From positions 44,294 to 108,293 of the forward strand of contig CALURT010000007.1 in NCBI GenBank assembly GCA_944323245.1: a stretch of 64,000 bases of DNA, given 5' to 3'. Under the pieces are notes generated by a model. The model worked only from the letters and a program-made list of their open reading frames with translations. It was not told the DNA's origin and searched no databases. How positions within the stretch are numbered: the stretch's first letter is position 1; each line of letters starts with the position of its first letter. Shown here one piece after another: positions 19,366 through 28,550 of this stretch. The translations under genes were made by a program, and so were the position numbers. The DNA is from an uncultured Bacteroidales bacterium. Its GTDB lineage: Bacteria > Bacteroidota > Bacteroidia > Bacteroidales > UBA932.

Positions 19366-20325
19366 TCAGACATTATTTGCAAGCCAGGCGAAAACTGTTT
19401 CCTGAGGAGCGTCTTTCAGAATTACCCTCTTGTCTTCATCAAGAAGATACAGGGACGGTATCGCCCTTATGTTGTACAGCATATCGTTCCTTATCACGAG
19501 GTTCGGGTCATAGCCGTTGTACCAGTCGTCGGGATATACAGGCATGTATCTGTACCATTCCGTCAGATCGCTGTCGATATAAATGTTCAGGACAGCCAAT
19601 TTTCCGGCCTTGACGGCGGCCGATATTCCCGGATCTCCGCTCAACACGTCAATTATGTCCTTGCAGGCATGACAGCCGGGATTGCTGAAGAAAAGCAGGG
19701 TATATGGCGCCCTTATTCCATACAGGCTGTACGATTTCCCGTACCTGTCACTGAATACGAAATCGGCGGCCTTGGTCCCGAGTGGGTTCAGGGAACACAG
19801 CCGGGCCTCCCTTGCATGGATTTCACGCCTGTCAGCCGGTACAAGACTGCATTCCGCCATCTTCGACACGAACGGAAGATACAGATCTTCGCTCCTCGCC
19901 GGAGAGTTCGGGTCGTAAAGATATTTGGAAACCAATTCCGACACCGTTTCGAACACGTTGGACGAAGTATCCTCCTTTTCCGGTGCAACGATACCGTCGA
20001 AAAGCGAAGAAAGGGAATTTGCAGCCTCATCGAACGTAACTCTGCCGAGAATCGAAAGATAGTTCACGAACGCCTGCTCCACATCGTCCTTTTTCACCCC
20101 GTTCACCAATGCGGAATCACACGGGTATCCTTCGGGATTCTCCAAAAAATTATCCCAGTAATGGGTGGCAAGGTATTCGAAAATTTCGTGCTCTTCGGTC
20201 ATCATGACAGGAACTTCCGCCATGGGAAAAGGCACGGGGGAGAAATCCTCTCCCCCTTTCTGCCGGCAGGCAACCGTTATTGCCGCCAAAACAGCCATGA
20301 TACCCGCTATCGCAACTTTCCTCAT
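19366..20325 (-). CDS. DUF5106/thioredoxin-like lipoprotein
   Basis: A 319-residue lipoprotein with lipobox ITVAC (Cys 20). The N-terminal two thirds fits the DUF5106 domain found before thioredoxin folds in Bacteroidales. The C-terminal domain (about 180-319) is TlpA-like, with the redox pair CHAC (218-221) after LLFFSNPG and the cis-proline segment RAIPSLYLLD. It probably acts as a periplasmic thiol-disulfide oxidoreductase; its partner is unknown. The start overlaps the end of the Na/Pi symporter gene by four bases (ATGA), and galM follows after 5 bases. Confidence 0.82.
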   Translation of the reverse strand: MRKVAIAGIMAVLAAITVACRQKGGEDFSPVPFPMAEVPVMMTEEHEIFEYLATHYWDNFLENPEGYPCDSALVNGVKKDDVEQAFVNYLSILGRVTFDEAANSLSSLFDGIVAPEKEDTSSNVFETVSELVSKYLYDPNSPARSEDLYLPFVSKMAECSLVPADRREIHAREARLCSLNPLGTKAADFVFSDRYGKSYSLYGIRAPYTLLFFSNPGCHACKDIIDVLSGDPGISAAVKAGKLAVLNIYIDSDLTEWYRYMPVYPDDWYNGYDPNLVIRNDMLYNIRAIPSLYLLDEDKRVILKDAPQETVFAWLANNV

Positions 20326-22055
20326 CCTTCCACCTCAAGTTCGGCCTGGGAAATATTGATGATGAAGTCACCCATCTTCTCAAGTTCCGAAATCACATCC
20401 ATATAGAAGACGCCTGTCTGGTAATTGTAGGTATTGCTTTCGAGATTTACGATATGCTCCTCTCTCAGTGCGTTTCTGTATTCATTGATATTGTATTCGG
20501 CATCTTCGGCATTGGATATGTCGGTAAGCGAAGAATATTTTTTCTTGAGGTTCTCAATCATTGCCACGTATGCGGCATCCACGAGGTCGAGCATCTTGTC
20601 AAGACGCTTGAGCATGTTCTCGTCGAAGGCCTTTCCATGGACATTCTTTCTCTGGAGCATCCTGCCTATCGCCTCTCCGGAATCCCCGAGACTTTCCATC
20701 TCGCCGATAATCTTGTACATGGCCTTGATACGCGACCCGGACTCGTTGCTCAGCTCGAACTTGGAAACATCGTTCAGATATGATGCTATCTCGTATTCGA
20801 TCCTGTCGGTAATCTCCTCGTATTTGATGAGTTTCTGGTTCAGTTCGTCGAACTTGTCAGGATTCTGCTCGTCGACGGCGGCGCGGATGTAGCCGAAGCC
20901 CTTGTGGCAGATTTCGGCGAAATGCACGATTTCCTGCTTGGCCTCATCCAACGAAAGTTCGGCGGTACTCAATGTCCCGCCCTGAATGAACTGCAGTCTG
21001 AAGACTTCCTCTCCTTCCGGGCTCTTGACCAACTTCGTCACCAGTTTCTCTATCACAGGGATGAACCAGACAAGAATCAGGGTATTGCATGTATTGAACA
21101 GGGTATGTAGCATGGATACGCCATAGAGGACGGAAGTCTGCAATGCCGCCATGAGCGCAGGATCATTGTTTCCGGATGAAAAGTCGGAATGCATAGGGTT
21201 AGGATAACCCATGGCTTCCACTATGATTCCCACAAGCGACAGGAACGGCCTGAACAGGGCCAGTACCCAGATGACGCCGAATACGTTGAATACGGTATGG
21301 GCCAATGCCGCCCTTTTGGCCGACACGTTGGCCACGGCAGCCGCTATGTTTGCGGTAATTGTCGTTCCGATATTCTCTCCGAGAACCATTGCGGCGGCAA
21401 TATCGAACGGAATCCATCCGAAGTTGACCATCACGAGTGTAAGTGCCATGGTTGCGCTCGAAGACTGCAGGATAATGGTCAGCAACGTACCTATTGCAAG
21501 GAAGATAAGATACGAACCGAAGCCGTATCCCGTCCACTGCTGGAGGAATGCGAGTACATCAGGCTTGTCGCTCAGGTCCGGAACCGAATCCTTGAGGAAA
21601 GTAAGTCCGAGGAACAGGATGGCGAAACCGATGATGAACTCTCCGATATTCTTGTTCTTGTCCTTTTTCGAAATGAAGAAGACGAAACCTACCGCCATAA
21701 GCGGAATCGCCAACGTGGATATGTCGGCCTTGAATCCGAGAATCGATATGAGCCAGGCCGTAACCGTAGTTCCTATATTGGCTCCCATTATCACGCCTAT
21801 CGCATTCGCCAATGACAGAAGTCCGGCATTCACGAAACTTACGACCATCACCGTGGTAGCGCTTGAAGACTGGATTATCGCCGTAATAAGAAGACCTGTA
21901 AGCACCTGCTTGAACGGCGTGGAAGTCATGGAAGAAAGAAAAGCCCTGAGTCTGTTTCCGGCCGCCTTCTGCAGGCCTTCGCTCATAAGGGTCATCCCGT
22001 ACAGGAACATACCCAATGCTCCCAACAAGGTAAAGATTTGTAGTACAATCTGCAT
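20322..22055 (-). CDS. Na+/phosphate cotransporter with PhoU-like C-terminal domain
   Basis: A 577-residue inner-membrane protein. Two inverted Na_Pi_cotrans repeats carry the signature QSSSATTVMVVSFVNAG (near residue 60) and QSSSATMALTLVMVNFG (near residue 200), each followed by GANIGTT or GENIGTT. After about residue 350 a soluble helical domain resembles PhoU (IKYEEITDRIEYEIASYL, YKIIGEMESLGDSGEAIGRML). The family (NptA/YjbB) moves phosphate with sodium. It is the first gene of the minus-strand run that contains galM, thyA and folA; a promoter element lies just upstream. Confidence 0.92.
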   Translation of the reverse strand: MQIVLQIFTLLGALGMFLYGMTLMSEGLQKAAGNRLRAFLSSMTSTPFKQVLTGLLITAIIQSSSATTVMVVSFVNAGLLSLANAIGVIMGANIGTTVTAWLISILGFKADISTLAIPLMAVGFVFFISKKDKNKNIGEFIIGFAILFLGLTFLKDSVPDLSDKPDVLAFLQQWTGYGFGSYLIFLAIGTLLTIILQSSSATMALTLVMVNFGWIPFDIAAAMVLGENIGTTITANIAAAVANVSAKRAALAHTVFNVFGVIWVLALFRPFLSLVGIIVEAMGYPNPMHSDFSSGNNDPALMAALQTSVLYGVSMLHTLFNTCNTLILVWFIPVIEKLVTKLVKSPEGEEVFRLQFIQGGTLSTAELSLDEAKQEIVHFAEICHKGFGYIRAAVDEQNPDKFDELNQKLIKYEEITDRIEYEIASYLNDVSKFELSNESGSRIKAMYKIIGEMESLGDSGEAIGRMLQRKNVHGKAFDENMLKRLDKMLDLVDAAYVAMIENLKKKYSSLTDISNAEDAEYNINEYRNALREEHIVNLESNTYNYQTGVFYMDVISELEKMGDFIINISQAELEVEG

Positions 22056-22085
22056 ATATGCGTTTATTTCGTTTCAGATTAACCG

Positions 22086-22093
22086 CAAAAATA
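22086..22093 (-). promoter_or_regulatory. Putative -7 element TATTTTTG for the Na/Pi symporter run
   Basis: On the minus strand this reads TATTTTTG, a match to TAnnTTTG, 30 bases before the symporter start at 22055. No clear TTG is seen at about -33. It lies back to back with the plus-strand element at 22105. Confidence 0.45.
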
Positions 22094-22104
22094 GAAAAAA
22101 ATAT

Positions 22105-22112
22105 TAGATTTG
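22105..22112 (+). promoter_or_regulatory. Putative -7 element TAGATTTG for the metallopeptidase-like gene
   Basis: TAGATTTG matches TAnnTTTG, 28 bases before the ATG at 22141. Together with the opposite element at 22086-22093 it makes an 85-base divergent promoter region. No TTG is found at ideal spacing. Confidence 0.45.
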
Positions 22113-22140
22113 CGTTTTATATCGGATAGATTCTCAACAA

Positions 22141-25100
22141 ATGACTGCAAGAAAGTTCATTTTTCTCATACTGATACTTTTCTTTTTTCATATTCCGGCA
22201 AGCGCACAGTTTTATCTGCCCGGAACGAATCCTGCATCCGTCAGATGGAATTTCATCGAAAGCCCGAATTACAAGGTGATATATCCTGCGGGAATAGATT
22301 CCTTGGCAAGGATATATGCACTGAATTTGGAAAAATACAGGATTCCCGTGTCCCGCACTGTCGGTTATGTCCCCGGAGAAATGACATCTGTCAGAATGCC
22401 GGCGGTCCTCCATGCGTTCAACGCCATGTCGAACGGTTCCGTAGCCTGGGCCCCGAAAAGAATGGACCTTTATACTTCCCCGTCGGCCTATTATCCTGAA
22501 CCGATTCCGTGGAGCGACATGCTTGCCGTCCATGAGTCCCGGCACGTGGCGCAGATGCAGTTCGGGTTGAGCCACTGGTTCAGGCCTTTCAAATACGTTT
22601 TCGGGGAAATGTTCTGCGGGCTTTTGGCCGGACTTTATCCGGATGACTGGCTTCTCGAAGGCGATGCAGTGGTAGCGGAAACAGGGCTGACCATGTCAGG
22701 ACGGGGACGGACGGCTGATTTCCTGAATTACTACAGAATCGCTTTCGACAACGGGTATTTCCGTAATTTCGACAAATGGGCTCACGGCTCGTACAGGTAT
22801 TATGCCCCGAACCACTATGCTTTCGGATACATGCTTCTGAGCGGAATGCGCTATCTGTACGATGTTCCGGATATTTCCGGACAGATGTTCCGCCATTTCG
22901 CCCGGCGGCCATTCGATTTTGCTCCCAAAAGACATGTGGTAAAACAGCTTACAGGTACCGGTTTTTACGAAGCCGCCGATTCCGTAATGATGCTTTATTC
23001 GAGAATATGGGCCGAAGACATGGAATCCCGGGCCCCTTTCCTGCCATACACCAAGCTCGGCCGGATGCAGGGCAACTACACCGAATACACCGGCAATCTT
23101 GCCGTCGGGGACAATGTCTATTCGTTGAAGGAAAGTTTCCGGAAAAGCCGCCGGCTGACAATGACGGACAAGGACGGACAGGAAAGGAGTATCGGCATGT
23201 TCGGCGGCACAACGGGCAGACTCCGCTATTCTCCGGCTCTTGAAAAGATAATTTTCAGCGAAACGGTGCCTGATGTCCGCTGGAGCCAGAAATACAATTC
23301 GGTAATCCGTTCGGTAAATCCCGACAACGGACGCAAGAGGAATATCACTGTATCCGGACGTGTTTTCAATCCCTTCCCCTTCCCCGATGACGGTCGGATC
23401 GCAGCTGCGGAATATTCGGATGACGGTCGGTCCCGGCTTGTCATAATAGACGGGGAAAGCGGGAAAATCCGGTCTGTCATTCCCGTACCTGACACATTGC
23501 AGCTTGTGGAACCGGCCGTTCTCGGAAACACAATTTACGCTTCCTGCATATCCGGCTCAGGCTATGGTATCTATTCCACCGACTTGTCGGACTCCGGCTC
23601 CGGATGGACAGAACGGCTTTCCCCCTCACCTGTAATGATAAGCAATCTGGACATTTACGGAAGCCGGCTGATATTTTCATCGGACCGGACCGGTACGAAA
23701 GAACTGTATGCATTGGATACTGTGGACGGGAAAGTCTACAGGAAAACATCCACGAAATACGGAGCGGCGGATTTCACATTCAGCGATGACGGGAAATACC
23801 TGTTCTGCTCCATGGAAGGAATCGACGGGAAAAATCTCGTCAGAATCAGCACAGACTCATTATTGAATGATGAAGTGGATTTCCACGAAAGATACCGGTA
23901 TGTCATAGCCGACAGATTGAGCGAACAGGAACGGGAACTTGCGGAAAAGTCACTTTCAGCGCAGCCGCAGGATCCCGCCACACAGCCTGAAATTTCCGCC
24001 CCTAAACGTTACCGGAAAATCCCGAACGGATTCAATATCCACTCGTGGGCCCCTTTCTATTTCAATTACGACAATCTGTCGGACATGAGTTTCGACAAAT
24101 TCTACAATGTACTGTCGCTCGGTGCGTCAGGATTCTTTCAGAACAACCTCGGTACATTGTACGGAAATCTCGGATATTCAGCCCACAAGGACCCGTATGA
24201 CAAAAGCCGTTGGCGGCACTCCGGCCACCTCAACCTTACATATTCCGGACTTTATCCTGTTTTCGAAGCCCGAATCGACTTCAACGACAGGGCGTCGAGA
24301 ACTTCGGACATTACGAAATATTTTTACGGTGGACAGCACCTTATGACCACGATGACGTCGTCGGCCGACAGACAGCCGTATGTCAGCGGCAAGTTTTCAG
24401 TATATGTTCCGTTCAATTTTTCTTCCGGAGGCTGGTCACGCGGCCTGATTCCACAGATTTCATACACTGTCAGCAACGATGTCTTCGACAAGGGCGCCTA
24501 CATGGCCGCTGTCTCATACGACAATGCAACGCAGGAGATTGTCACAAACACGGTCGGCAAGGACGACGGGGACAAGGTCATCAGACAGGTGTTGTCCGCT
24601 TCGTTGAGATATTACACGATATTGAACCAGGCCCATTCGGAAATTTATCCTGATTTCGGTATCGGACTCGAATCCGGAGCATATTTCAATCCGGGACTGA
24701 CCGACATCATCACTTCTTCCGCCTATCTTTATGCCTACGGCTATCTGCCCGGCATCACGGGCACGCAGGGCATAAAACTGACCGCCCTCTATAGACGGCA
24801 GCTTTTCATGGATAAGGTAATGTTCGCCTCGGAGGGAGTGAACATGCTTCCGAGAGGATTGGGCTCGGACAATTCGCTGATGTCATACACGGCATCGCAC
24901 CGTTCGGTAGTAAAATTGTCCGCAGACTACGCCATTCCGTTCTATTTGGGGGATTTCCGGATAGGACATCTGTTTTATTTCAAAAGAGCCGTCCTGACAC
25001 CGCATTTCGACATTGCATTGGCAGGAAAAGAACAGTTGTGGTCGGCAGGGGCGTCGCTTGCCATAGACCTTGACAATATTTTCGGCATTTCCTTCCCTGT

Positions 25101-25212
25101 TTCCATCGGAGTGTCTTATTCTTACAATGGAGGGCAGGAAATAGGAAGGCTCGAAAAGCAGGGAATGAAACTCCGCCACCATTTCGAGCCTGTCTTCAGT
25201 ATCAGTTTCTGA
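22141..25212 (+). CDS. Exported protein joining a gluzincin-like metallopeptidase, a beta-propeller and an outer-membrane barrel
   Basis: A 1023-residue protein with a signal peptide ending at ASAQ (residue 23). The N-terminal region has VHESRHVAQMQ, an HExxH motif (His131, Glu132, His135), and 38 residues after the second His a Glu in DDWLLEGDAVVAE (Glu173), the pattern of MA-clan metallopeptidases. A TolB-like propeller follows (about 310-620) with repeats such as GRIAAAEYSDDGRSRLVIID and YGAADFTFSDDGKYLFCSM. The rest (about 630-1023) alternates amphipathic strands and ends HFEPVFSISF, typical of an outer-membrane barrel. I infer a cell-surface or periplasmic protease, or a protein-handling factor anchored in the outer membrane. 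Activity is unproven. It faces the YeiH-type gene tail to tail across 12 bases. Confidence 0.7.
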   Translation: MTARKFIFLILILFFFHIPASAQFYLPGTNPASVRWNFIESPNYKVIYPAGIDSLARIYALNLEKYRIPVSRTVGYVPGEMTSVRMPAVLHAFNAMSNGSVAWAPKRMDLYTSPSAYYPEPIPWSDMLAVHESRHVAQMQFGLSHWFRPFKYVFGEMFCGLLAGLYPDDWLLEGDAVVAETGLTMSGRGRTADFLNYYRIAFDNGYFRNFDKWAHGSYRYYAPNHYAFGYMLLSGMRYLYDVPDISGQMFRHFARRPFDFAPKRHVVKQLTGTGFYEAADSVMMLYSRIWAEDMESRAPFLPYTKLGRMQGNYTEYTGNLAVGDNVYSLKESFRKSRRLTMTDKDGQERSIGMFGGTTGRLRYSPALEKIIFSETVPDVRWSQKYNSVIRSVNPDNGRKRNITVSGRVFNPFPFPDDGRIAAAEYSDDGRSRLVIIDGESGKIRSVIPVPDTLQLVEPAVLGNTIYASCISGSGYGIYSTDLSDSGSGWTERLSPSPVMISNLDIYGSRLIFSSDRTGTKELYALDTVDGKVYRKTSTKYGAADFTFSDDGKYLFCSMEGIDGKNLVRISTDSLLNDEVDFHERYRYVIADRLSEQERELAEKSLSAQPQDPATQPEISAPKRYRKIPNGFNIHSWAPFYFNYDNLSDMSFDKFYNVLSLGASGFFQNNLGTLYGNLGYSAHKDPYDKSRWRHSGHLNLTYSGLYPVFEARIDFNDRASRTSDITKYFYGGQHLMTTMTSSADRQPYVSGKFSVYVPFNFSSGGWSRGLIPQISYTVSNDVFDKGAYMAAVSYDNATQEIVTNTVGKDDGDKVIRQVLSASLRYYTILNQAHSEIYPDFGIGLESGAYFNPGLTDIITSSAYLYAYGYLPGITGTQGIKLTALYRRQLFMDKVMFASEGVNMLPRGLGSDNSLMSYTASHRSVVKLSADYAIPFYLGDFRIGHLFYFKRAVLTPHFDIALAGKEQLWSAGASLAIDLDNIFGISFPVSIGVSYSYNGGQEIGRLEKQGMKLRHHFEPVFSISF

Positions 25213-25224
25213 GTTATTCCGGAA

Positions 25225-26460
25225 TCATGCCCACAGAGGCTTGAGGATACCGAAAATAACGTATGCCACTATCAGGGTAATGATGATATTGAAAGTCTGT
25301 GCCAACAGGAAGACTTTCAGCGGTTTCCTGTTTTCCTTTCCGAATATGTCCTTGAAACGGGTTTCAAGCCCGATGCACACGAAAGCGATGCTGAACAGGG
25401 TATTCTGGAATCCTTTAGTCACCGTACCGACTGTCTTCGCCGTCTCCGGTTCGAGCAGGCTGAACACGAGAGACGCAAGGATGAACCCGACAACGAATTT
25501 CGGAAACCTGTCCCAGATGACTCCTGCCGTCGGTTTCTCCATGTTTCCCTTTCCCTGATAGGACCACATGATGGAAATGATGAATGCTGCGATTCCAAGC
25601 AGTACATTCTGCGAAGACTTGACTATTATCGCCGTCTTCTCGGCAGTCTCGCCTACGAGAGTACCTGAAGCCGCCACAGCACCTGTCGTATCGATAGTGC
25701 CTCCGAGCCATGCGCCGGTCACTTCCTGAGGCAGGCCCATGAGGTTTGCAAGCCATGGAAGGAGATACATCATCGGAATGGCGATGATCAGCACGAGGGA
25801 CACCACGTAGGAAAGTTTCTTGTTGTCACCCTTGATCACACCGCACGTGGCGATGGCTGCGGACACTCCGCAAATGGAAACGGCACTGGCAAGCATTGTC
25901 CCCATTTCCGGATCGATTTTCATCTTCTTTCCTATCCAATATGCCATGTACCAGACAGTAAAGACCACTATCAGCGACTGGGCCAGACCGTAGGCGCCGG
26001 ATTTCATCACTTCTCCGAAAAGAATCGTGGAACCGAGACAGATAATCCCTATTTTAATATAAAATTCACTCTGTACCGCAGATTTCAGCCATTCCGGCAA
26101 TTTGAAGCAATTGCTCAGCAAAAGACCGAGAATAACGGCGAAAAACACCGATTCGAACCCGTATTCCTTCACAATAGGAATCGATGCAATGAACTGTGAC
26201 AGCAACGTCAGAGCGAAAATCACCGTCAATGACGGAAATATCCATTTCAGCGGCCGGCCGAGAACGGCGGACGTGGCATAGGTGAGTACCAATACGAACA
26301 GGAACATGTAACCGGCTGAGAGCCAATCCGACAGAGAATCCAATGTCTTGGGCATTACCGGCATCCATTCAGGGAAAAATCCCGCAAGGAGCAGTATCAA
26401 TGCTCCGGCAAAAACTATTATCCAGTCTTCCGAAGAAAACTGTCTGAGCCATTTTTTCAT
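25225..26460 (-). CDS. YeiH-family putative sulfate exporter
   Basis: A 411-residue multi-pass inner-membrane protein of the conserved hypothetical family 698 (YeiH). About 11 hydrophobic helices are visible. Family-like segments are GTMLASAVSICGVSAAIATCGVI, AWLGGTIDTTGAVAASGTLVG and IVKSSQNVLLGIAAF. Members are annotated as sulfate exporters, but the substrate is poorly established. The ATG at 26458-26460 (MKKWLRQFSSEDW) is preferred over an in-frame start 48 bases upstream, because the upstream extension is unlike the family and would cross the likely promoter. Confidence 0.85.
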   Translation of the reverse strand: MKKWLRQFSSEDWIIVFAGALILLLAGFFPEWMPVMPKTLDSLSDWLSAGYMFLFVLVLTYATSAVLGRPLKWIFPSLTVIFALTLLSQFIASIPIVKEYGFESVFFAVILGLLLSNCFKLPEWLKSAVQSEFYIKIGIICLGSTILFGEVMKSGAYGLAQSLIVVFTVWYMAYWIGKKMKIDPEMGTMLASAVSICGVSAAIATCGVIKGDNKKLSYVVSLVLIIAIPMMYLLPWLANLMGLPQEVTGAWLGGTIDTTGAVAASGTLVGETAEKTAIIVKSSQNVLLGIAAFIISIMWSYQGKGNMEKPTAGVIWDRFPKFVVGFILASLVFSLLEPETAKTVGTVTKGFQNTLFSIAFVCIGLETRFKDIFGKENRKPLKVFLLAQTFNIIITLIVAYVIFGILKPLWA

Positions 26461-26485
26461 ATTGTAGCAGTTTGCAAAACGGCTG

Positions 26486-26493
26486 CAAAGATA
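26486..26493 (-). promoter_or_regulatory. Putative -7 element TATCTTTG for the YeiH-family gene
   Basis: On the minus strand this reads TATCTTTG, a match to TAnnTTTG, 25 bases before the ATG at 26460. A TTG is present only 12 bases upstream, so the -33 element is not convincing. Confidence 0.45.
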
Positions 26494-26510
26494 ATAACTT
26501 TTTAACAATT

Positions 26511-26537
26511 GTCATCCCGAGCGCAGCCGAGGGATCT
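26511..26537 (+). repeat. Dispersed 27-base intergenic repeat, copy 1
   Basis: Begins GTCATCCCGAGCG and ends CGAGGGATCT. The reverse complement of 30814-30840 matches it at 25 of 27 positions, and a shorter variant lies at 30872-30895. All copies are intergenic. Strings of this type are widespread between genes in Bacteroidota; their function is unknown. Confidence 0.7.
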
Positions 26538-26618
26538 GACCTACCTTGCAAATCTGAATTTATATTTCTTACTTTGCACCGGACATTGAATTTTATCATT
26601 TGAAACACTGACGGTACC

Positions 26619-27281
26619 ATGTCGATTACAGCAGAGGCCATTGCCCCATGCAGCAAATGCGGGACACAGCATAAAATCACGATTTACAGAAGCATAAACA
26701 CAGCCGAAAACCCTGAAATCAAGGAAAAGCTCAAGGACGGCAGCCTCTTCGTATGGGAATGCCCTGAATGTCATCAGAAAAACCTCGCCAAATACGAGAT
26801 CCTGTACCATGACCCGGAAAAAAAGATAATGATATGGCTGCTGCCTTCCGGCGACTTGCCTGAGTCTCAGATGAATGCCATAAGAAACCATACCGAGGCA
26901 ATGGGTAACTACATCCTGCGGAGAGTAGGCGATACAGGTTCCCTGATGGAAAAAGTCCTGATTTTCGATGCCGGACTTGACGATGCCGTCATCGAAATGT
27001 GCAAATACGTGACCAAAACAGAGCTTGCAGGCAAGGCTGCAAATCCTTCTCAGGCCGAAGAAATAAAAAACGCCGCCTTTCACTTTTTCAGAATGGAAGG
27101 CGACGGAGACAACCGTTTCATCACGCTTATTTATCCCGCTGACAACCGGATGCAGTCCGTCAACATAGGATACAATGTCTATGAAGACTGTGCCGGAATA
27201 CTGCAGCGCAATCCCGATATTATTCCGACGGGACCCTTTCCTGCAATAGATTCCGGCTGGATATATTCCATAATGAAATAA
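26619..27281 (+). CDS. CpXC-domain protein of unknown function
   Basis: A 220-residue probably cytoplasmic protein. The N-terminal zinc-ribbon-like part has CSKCGTQH (Cys 11 and 14) and WECPECHQKNLAKYEILYHDPEKK, the paired Cys-Pro-x-Cys layout of the CpXC family. The remainder is mixed alpha/beta with no known motif. The role of CpXC proteins is not established. ATG at 26619 is the first start after the promoter region; the gene stands alone between a divergent and a convergent neighbour. Confidence 0.75.
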   Translation: MSITAEAIAPCSKCGTQHKITIYRSINTAENPEIKEKLKDGSLFVWECPECHQKNLAKYEILYHDPEKKIMIWLLPSGDLPESQMNAIRNHTEAMGNYILRRVGDTGSLMEKVLIFDAGLDDAVIEMCKYVTKTELAGKAANPSQAEEIKNAAFHFFRMEGDGDNRFITLIYPADNRMQSVNIGYNVYEDCAGILQRNPDIIPTGPFPAIDSGWIYSIMK

Positions 27282-27315
27282 TCCGGCCGGAATCCGGTAA
27301 CTAAAATCGGAAAAC

Positions 27316-28461
27316 CTACGCCAATTTACGGGCTCCGTCGCTTATCACGACATCGTAAACCTTTGGCTCGTGTCCGAATTTTTCATTGAATGAAGCCTTG
27401 GCCTTTTCGATAAAGGCATCGTATTTCTCATCCTTGACAAGGTTGATGGTACAGCCTCCGAAGCCGCCGCCCATGACTCTCGAACCTGTCACGCCGCATT
27501 CCTTGGCAATTTCATTGAGGAAATCAAGCTCTTCGCAACTTACCTCGTAAAGTTTGCTCATTCCGTAATGCGTCTCGTACATTTTCTGCCCCACAGTCTC
27601 GTAGTCGCCTCTTTCAAGGGCATCGCATACGTCAAGGACTCGCTGGACCTCACCTATCACATATTCGGCCCTCTTGTAATCCTCGTCGTTTATGTCGGCT
27701 TTGGCTTCATTGAGCCATTCTCTCTTGGCATCCCTGAGGAATTCCACTTCAGGATGGTTCTTCCTGATGGCAAGAGTCGCCCTTTCACAGGACTCGCGCC
27801 TTCTGTTATATGCCGATGAAGCAAGTTCGTGCTTTACCACGGAATCAAGAAGCACGAGTTTGTAACCTACCGGATTGAACGGGAAATACTTATACTCCAT
27901 AGTCTTGCAGTCCAAGCGGATAAGGTTGCCCTTCTTTCCGAATATCGAAGCGAACTGGTCCATGATGCCGCATTTCACCCCGCAGTAATTGTGCTCTGTG
28001 GACTGGCCTATGCGTGCAAGTTCGAATTTGTCGATTCCAAGATTGAACAGATAGTTCAGTGCGTATGCAAAAGTACTTTCCAAAGCAGCTGAAGAAGACA
28101 TTCCGGCACCAAGAGGAACATCTCCCGCAAATACGGTATTGAATCCTCCGATTCTGCCGCCGCGTTTGATGATTTCACGGCAGACTCCGAAAATATACCT
28201 TGCCCAGCTCTGAGTCGGGGCATCCTCTTCATTGAGGCCGAATTCCACATATTCGTCGATATCGACGGAAAACGCACATACCTTGTCCGTGCCGTTCAGC
28301 ATGATTTCGGCCATAATACCTTTGTCCACAGCTCCGGGAAATACAAAACCGCCGTTATAATCGGTATGCTCGCCGATAAGGTTGATCCTGCCTGCCGAAG
28401 CGAAAAAATCCCCGTCCTGATTGAAAAGTTTCCTGAACTTTTCTGCAATTTTATCTTTCAT
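27316..28461 (-). CDS. galK: Galactokinase
   Basis: A 381-residue cytoplasmic GHMP kinase that phosphorylates alpha-D-galactose at C1. Landmarks: SAGRINLIGEHTDYNGGFVFPGA (galactokinase signature), GDVPLGAGMSSSAALEST (ATP site), KCGIMDQFASIFGKKG (catalytic Asp) and RVMGGGFGGCTINLV. The ATG at 28459-28461 (MKDKIAEKFRKLF) is chosen over an in-frame start 39 bases upstream, because the extension is not family-like and the promoter at 28502-28532 leaves room for a leader of about 35 bases before this ATG. It works with galM and presumably with galactose freed by the GH36 enzyme, though none of these is adjacent. Confidence 0.97.
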   Translation of the reverse strand: MKDKIAEKFRKLFNQDGDFFASAGRINLIGEHTDYNGGFVFPGAVDKGIMAEIMLNGTDKVCAFSVDIDEYVEFGLNEEDAPTQSWARYIFGVCREIIKRGGRIGGFNTVFAGDVPLGAGMSSSAALESTFAYALNYLFNLGIDKFELARIGQSTEHNYCGVKCGIMDQFASIFGKKGNLIRLDCKTMEYKYFPFNPVGYKLVLLDSVVKHELASSAYNRRRESCERATLAIRKNHPEVEFLRDAKREWLNEAKADINDEDYKRAEYVIGEVQRVLDVCDALERGDYETVGQKMYETHYGMSKLYEVSCEELDFLNEIAKECGVTGSRVMGGGFGGCTINLVKDEKYDAFIEKAKASFNEKFGHEPKVYDVVISDGARKLA

Positions 28462-28501
28462 GATATATTCGTTATTTTGTATTTTTTGGCAAAATATCAT
28501 T

Positions 28502-28532
28502 CAAAGTTACCATTTTTTTACATAAAAGTCAA
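28502..28532 (-). promoter_or_regulatory. Promoter for galK: TTG - 20 bases - TAACTTTG
   Basis: Read on the minus strand, TTG (28530-28532) is followed after exactly 20 bases by TAACTTTG (28502-28509). This is a full match to the Bacteroidota primary promoter (TTG near -33, TAnnTTTG near -7). It lies 41 bases before the galK ATG and just after the stop of the EEP-family gene, so galK has its own promoter. No catabolite-type operator is obvious. Confidence 0.75.
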
Positions 28533-28550
28533 ATCATGGCGGCCTATATT

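Noticed and set aside
22543..22548. CACGTG as a possible third parS site
   Set aside because: The flanks (GG and GC) do not form the TGTTNCACGTGNAACA palindrome. It encodes part of the HESRHVA peptidase motif.
25844..25849. CACGTG in the YeiH-family gene as a parS site
   Set aside because: Flanking bases are not palindromic beyond the six-base core.
26461..26508. Upstream start for the YeiH-family gene
   Set aside because: The added 16 residues are not family-like and include the likely -7 promoter element.
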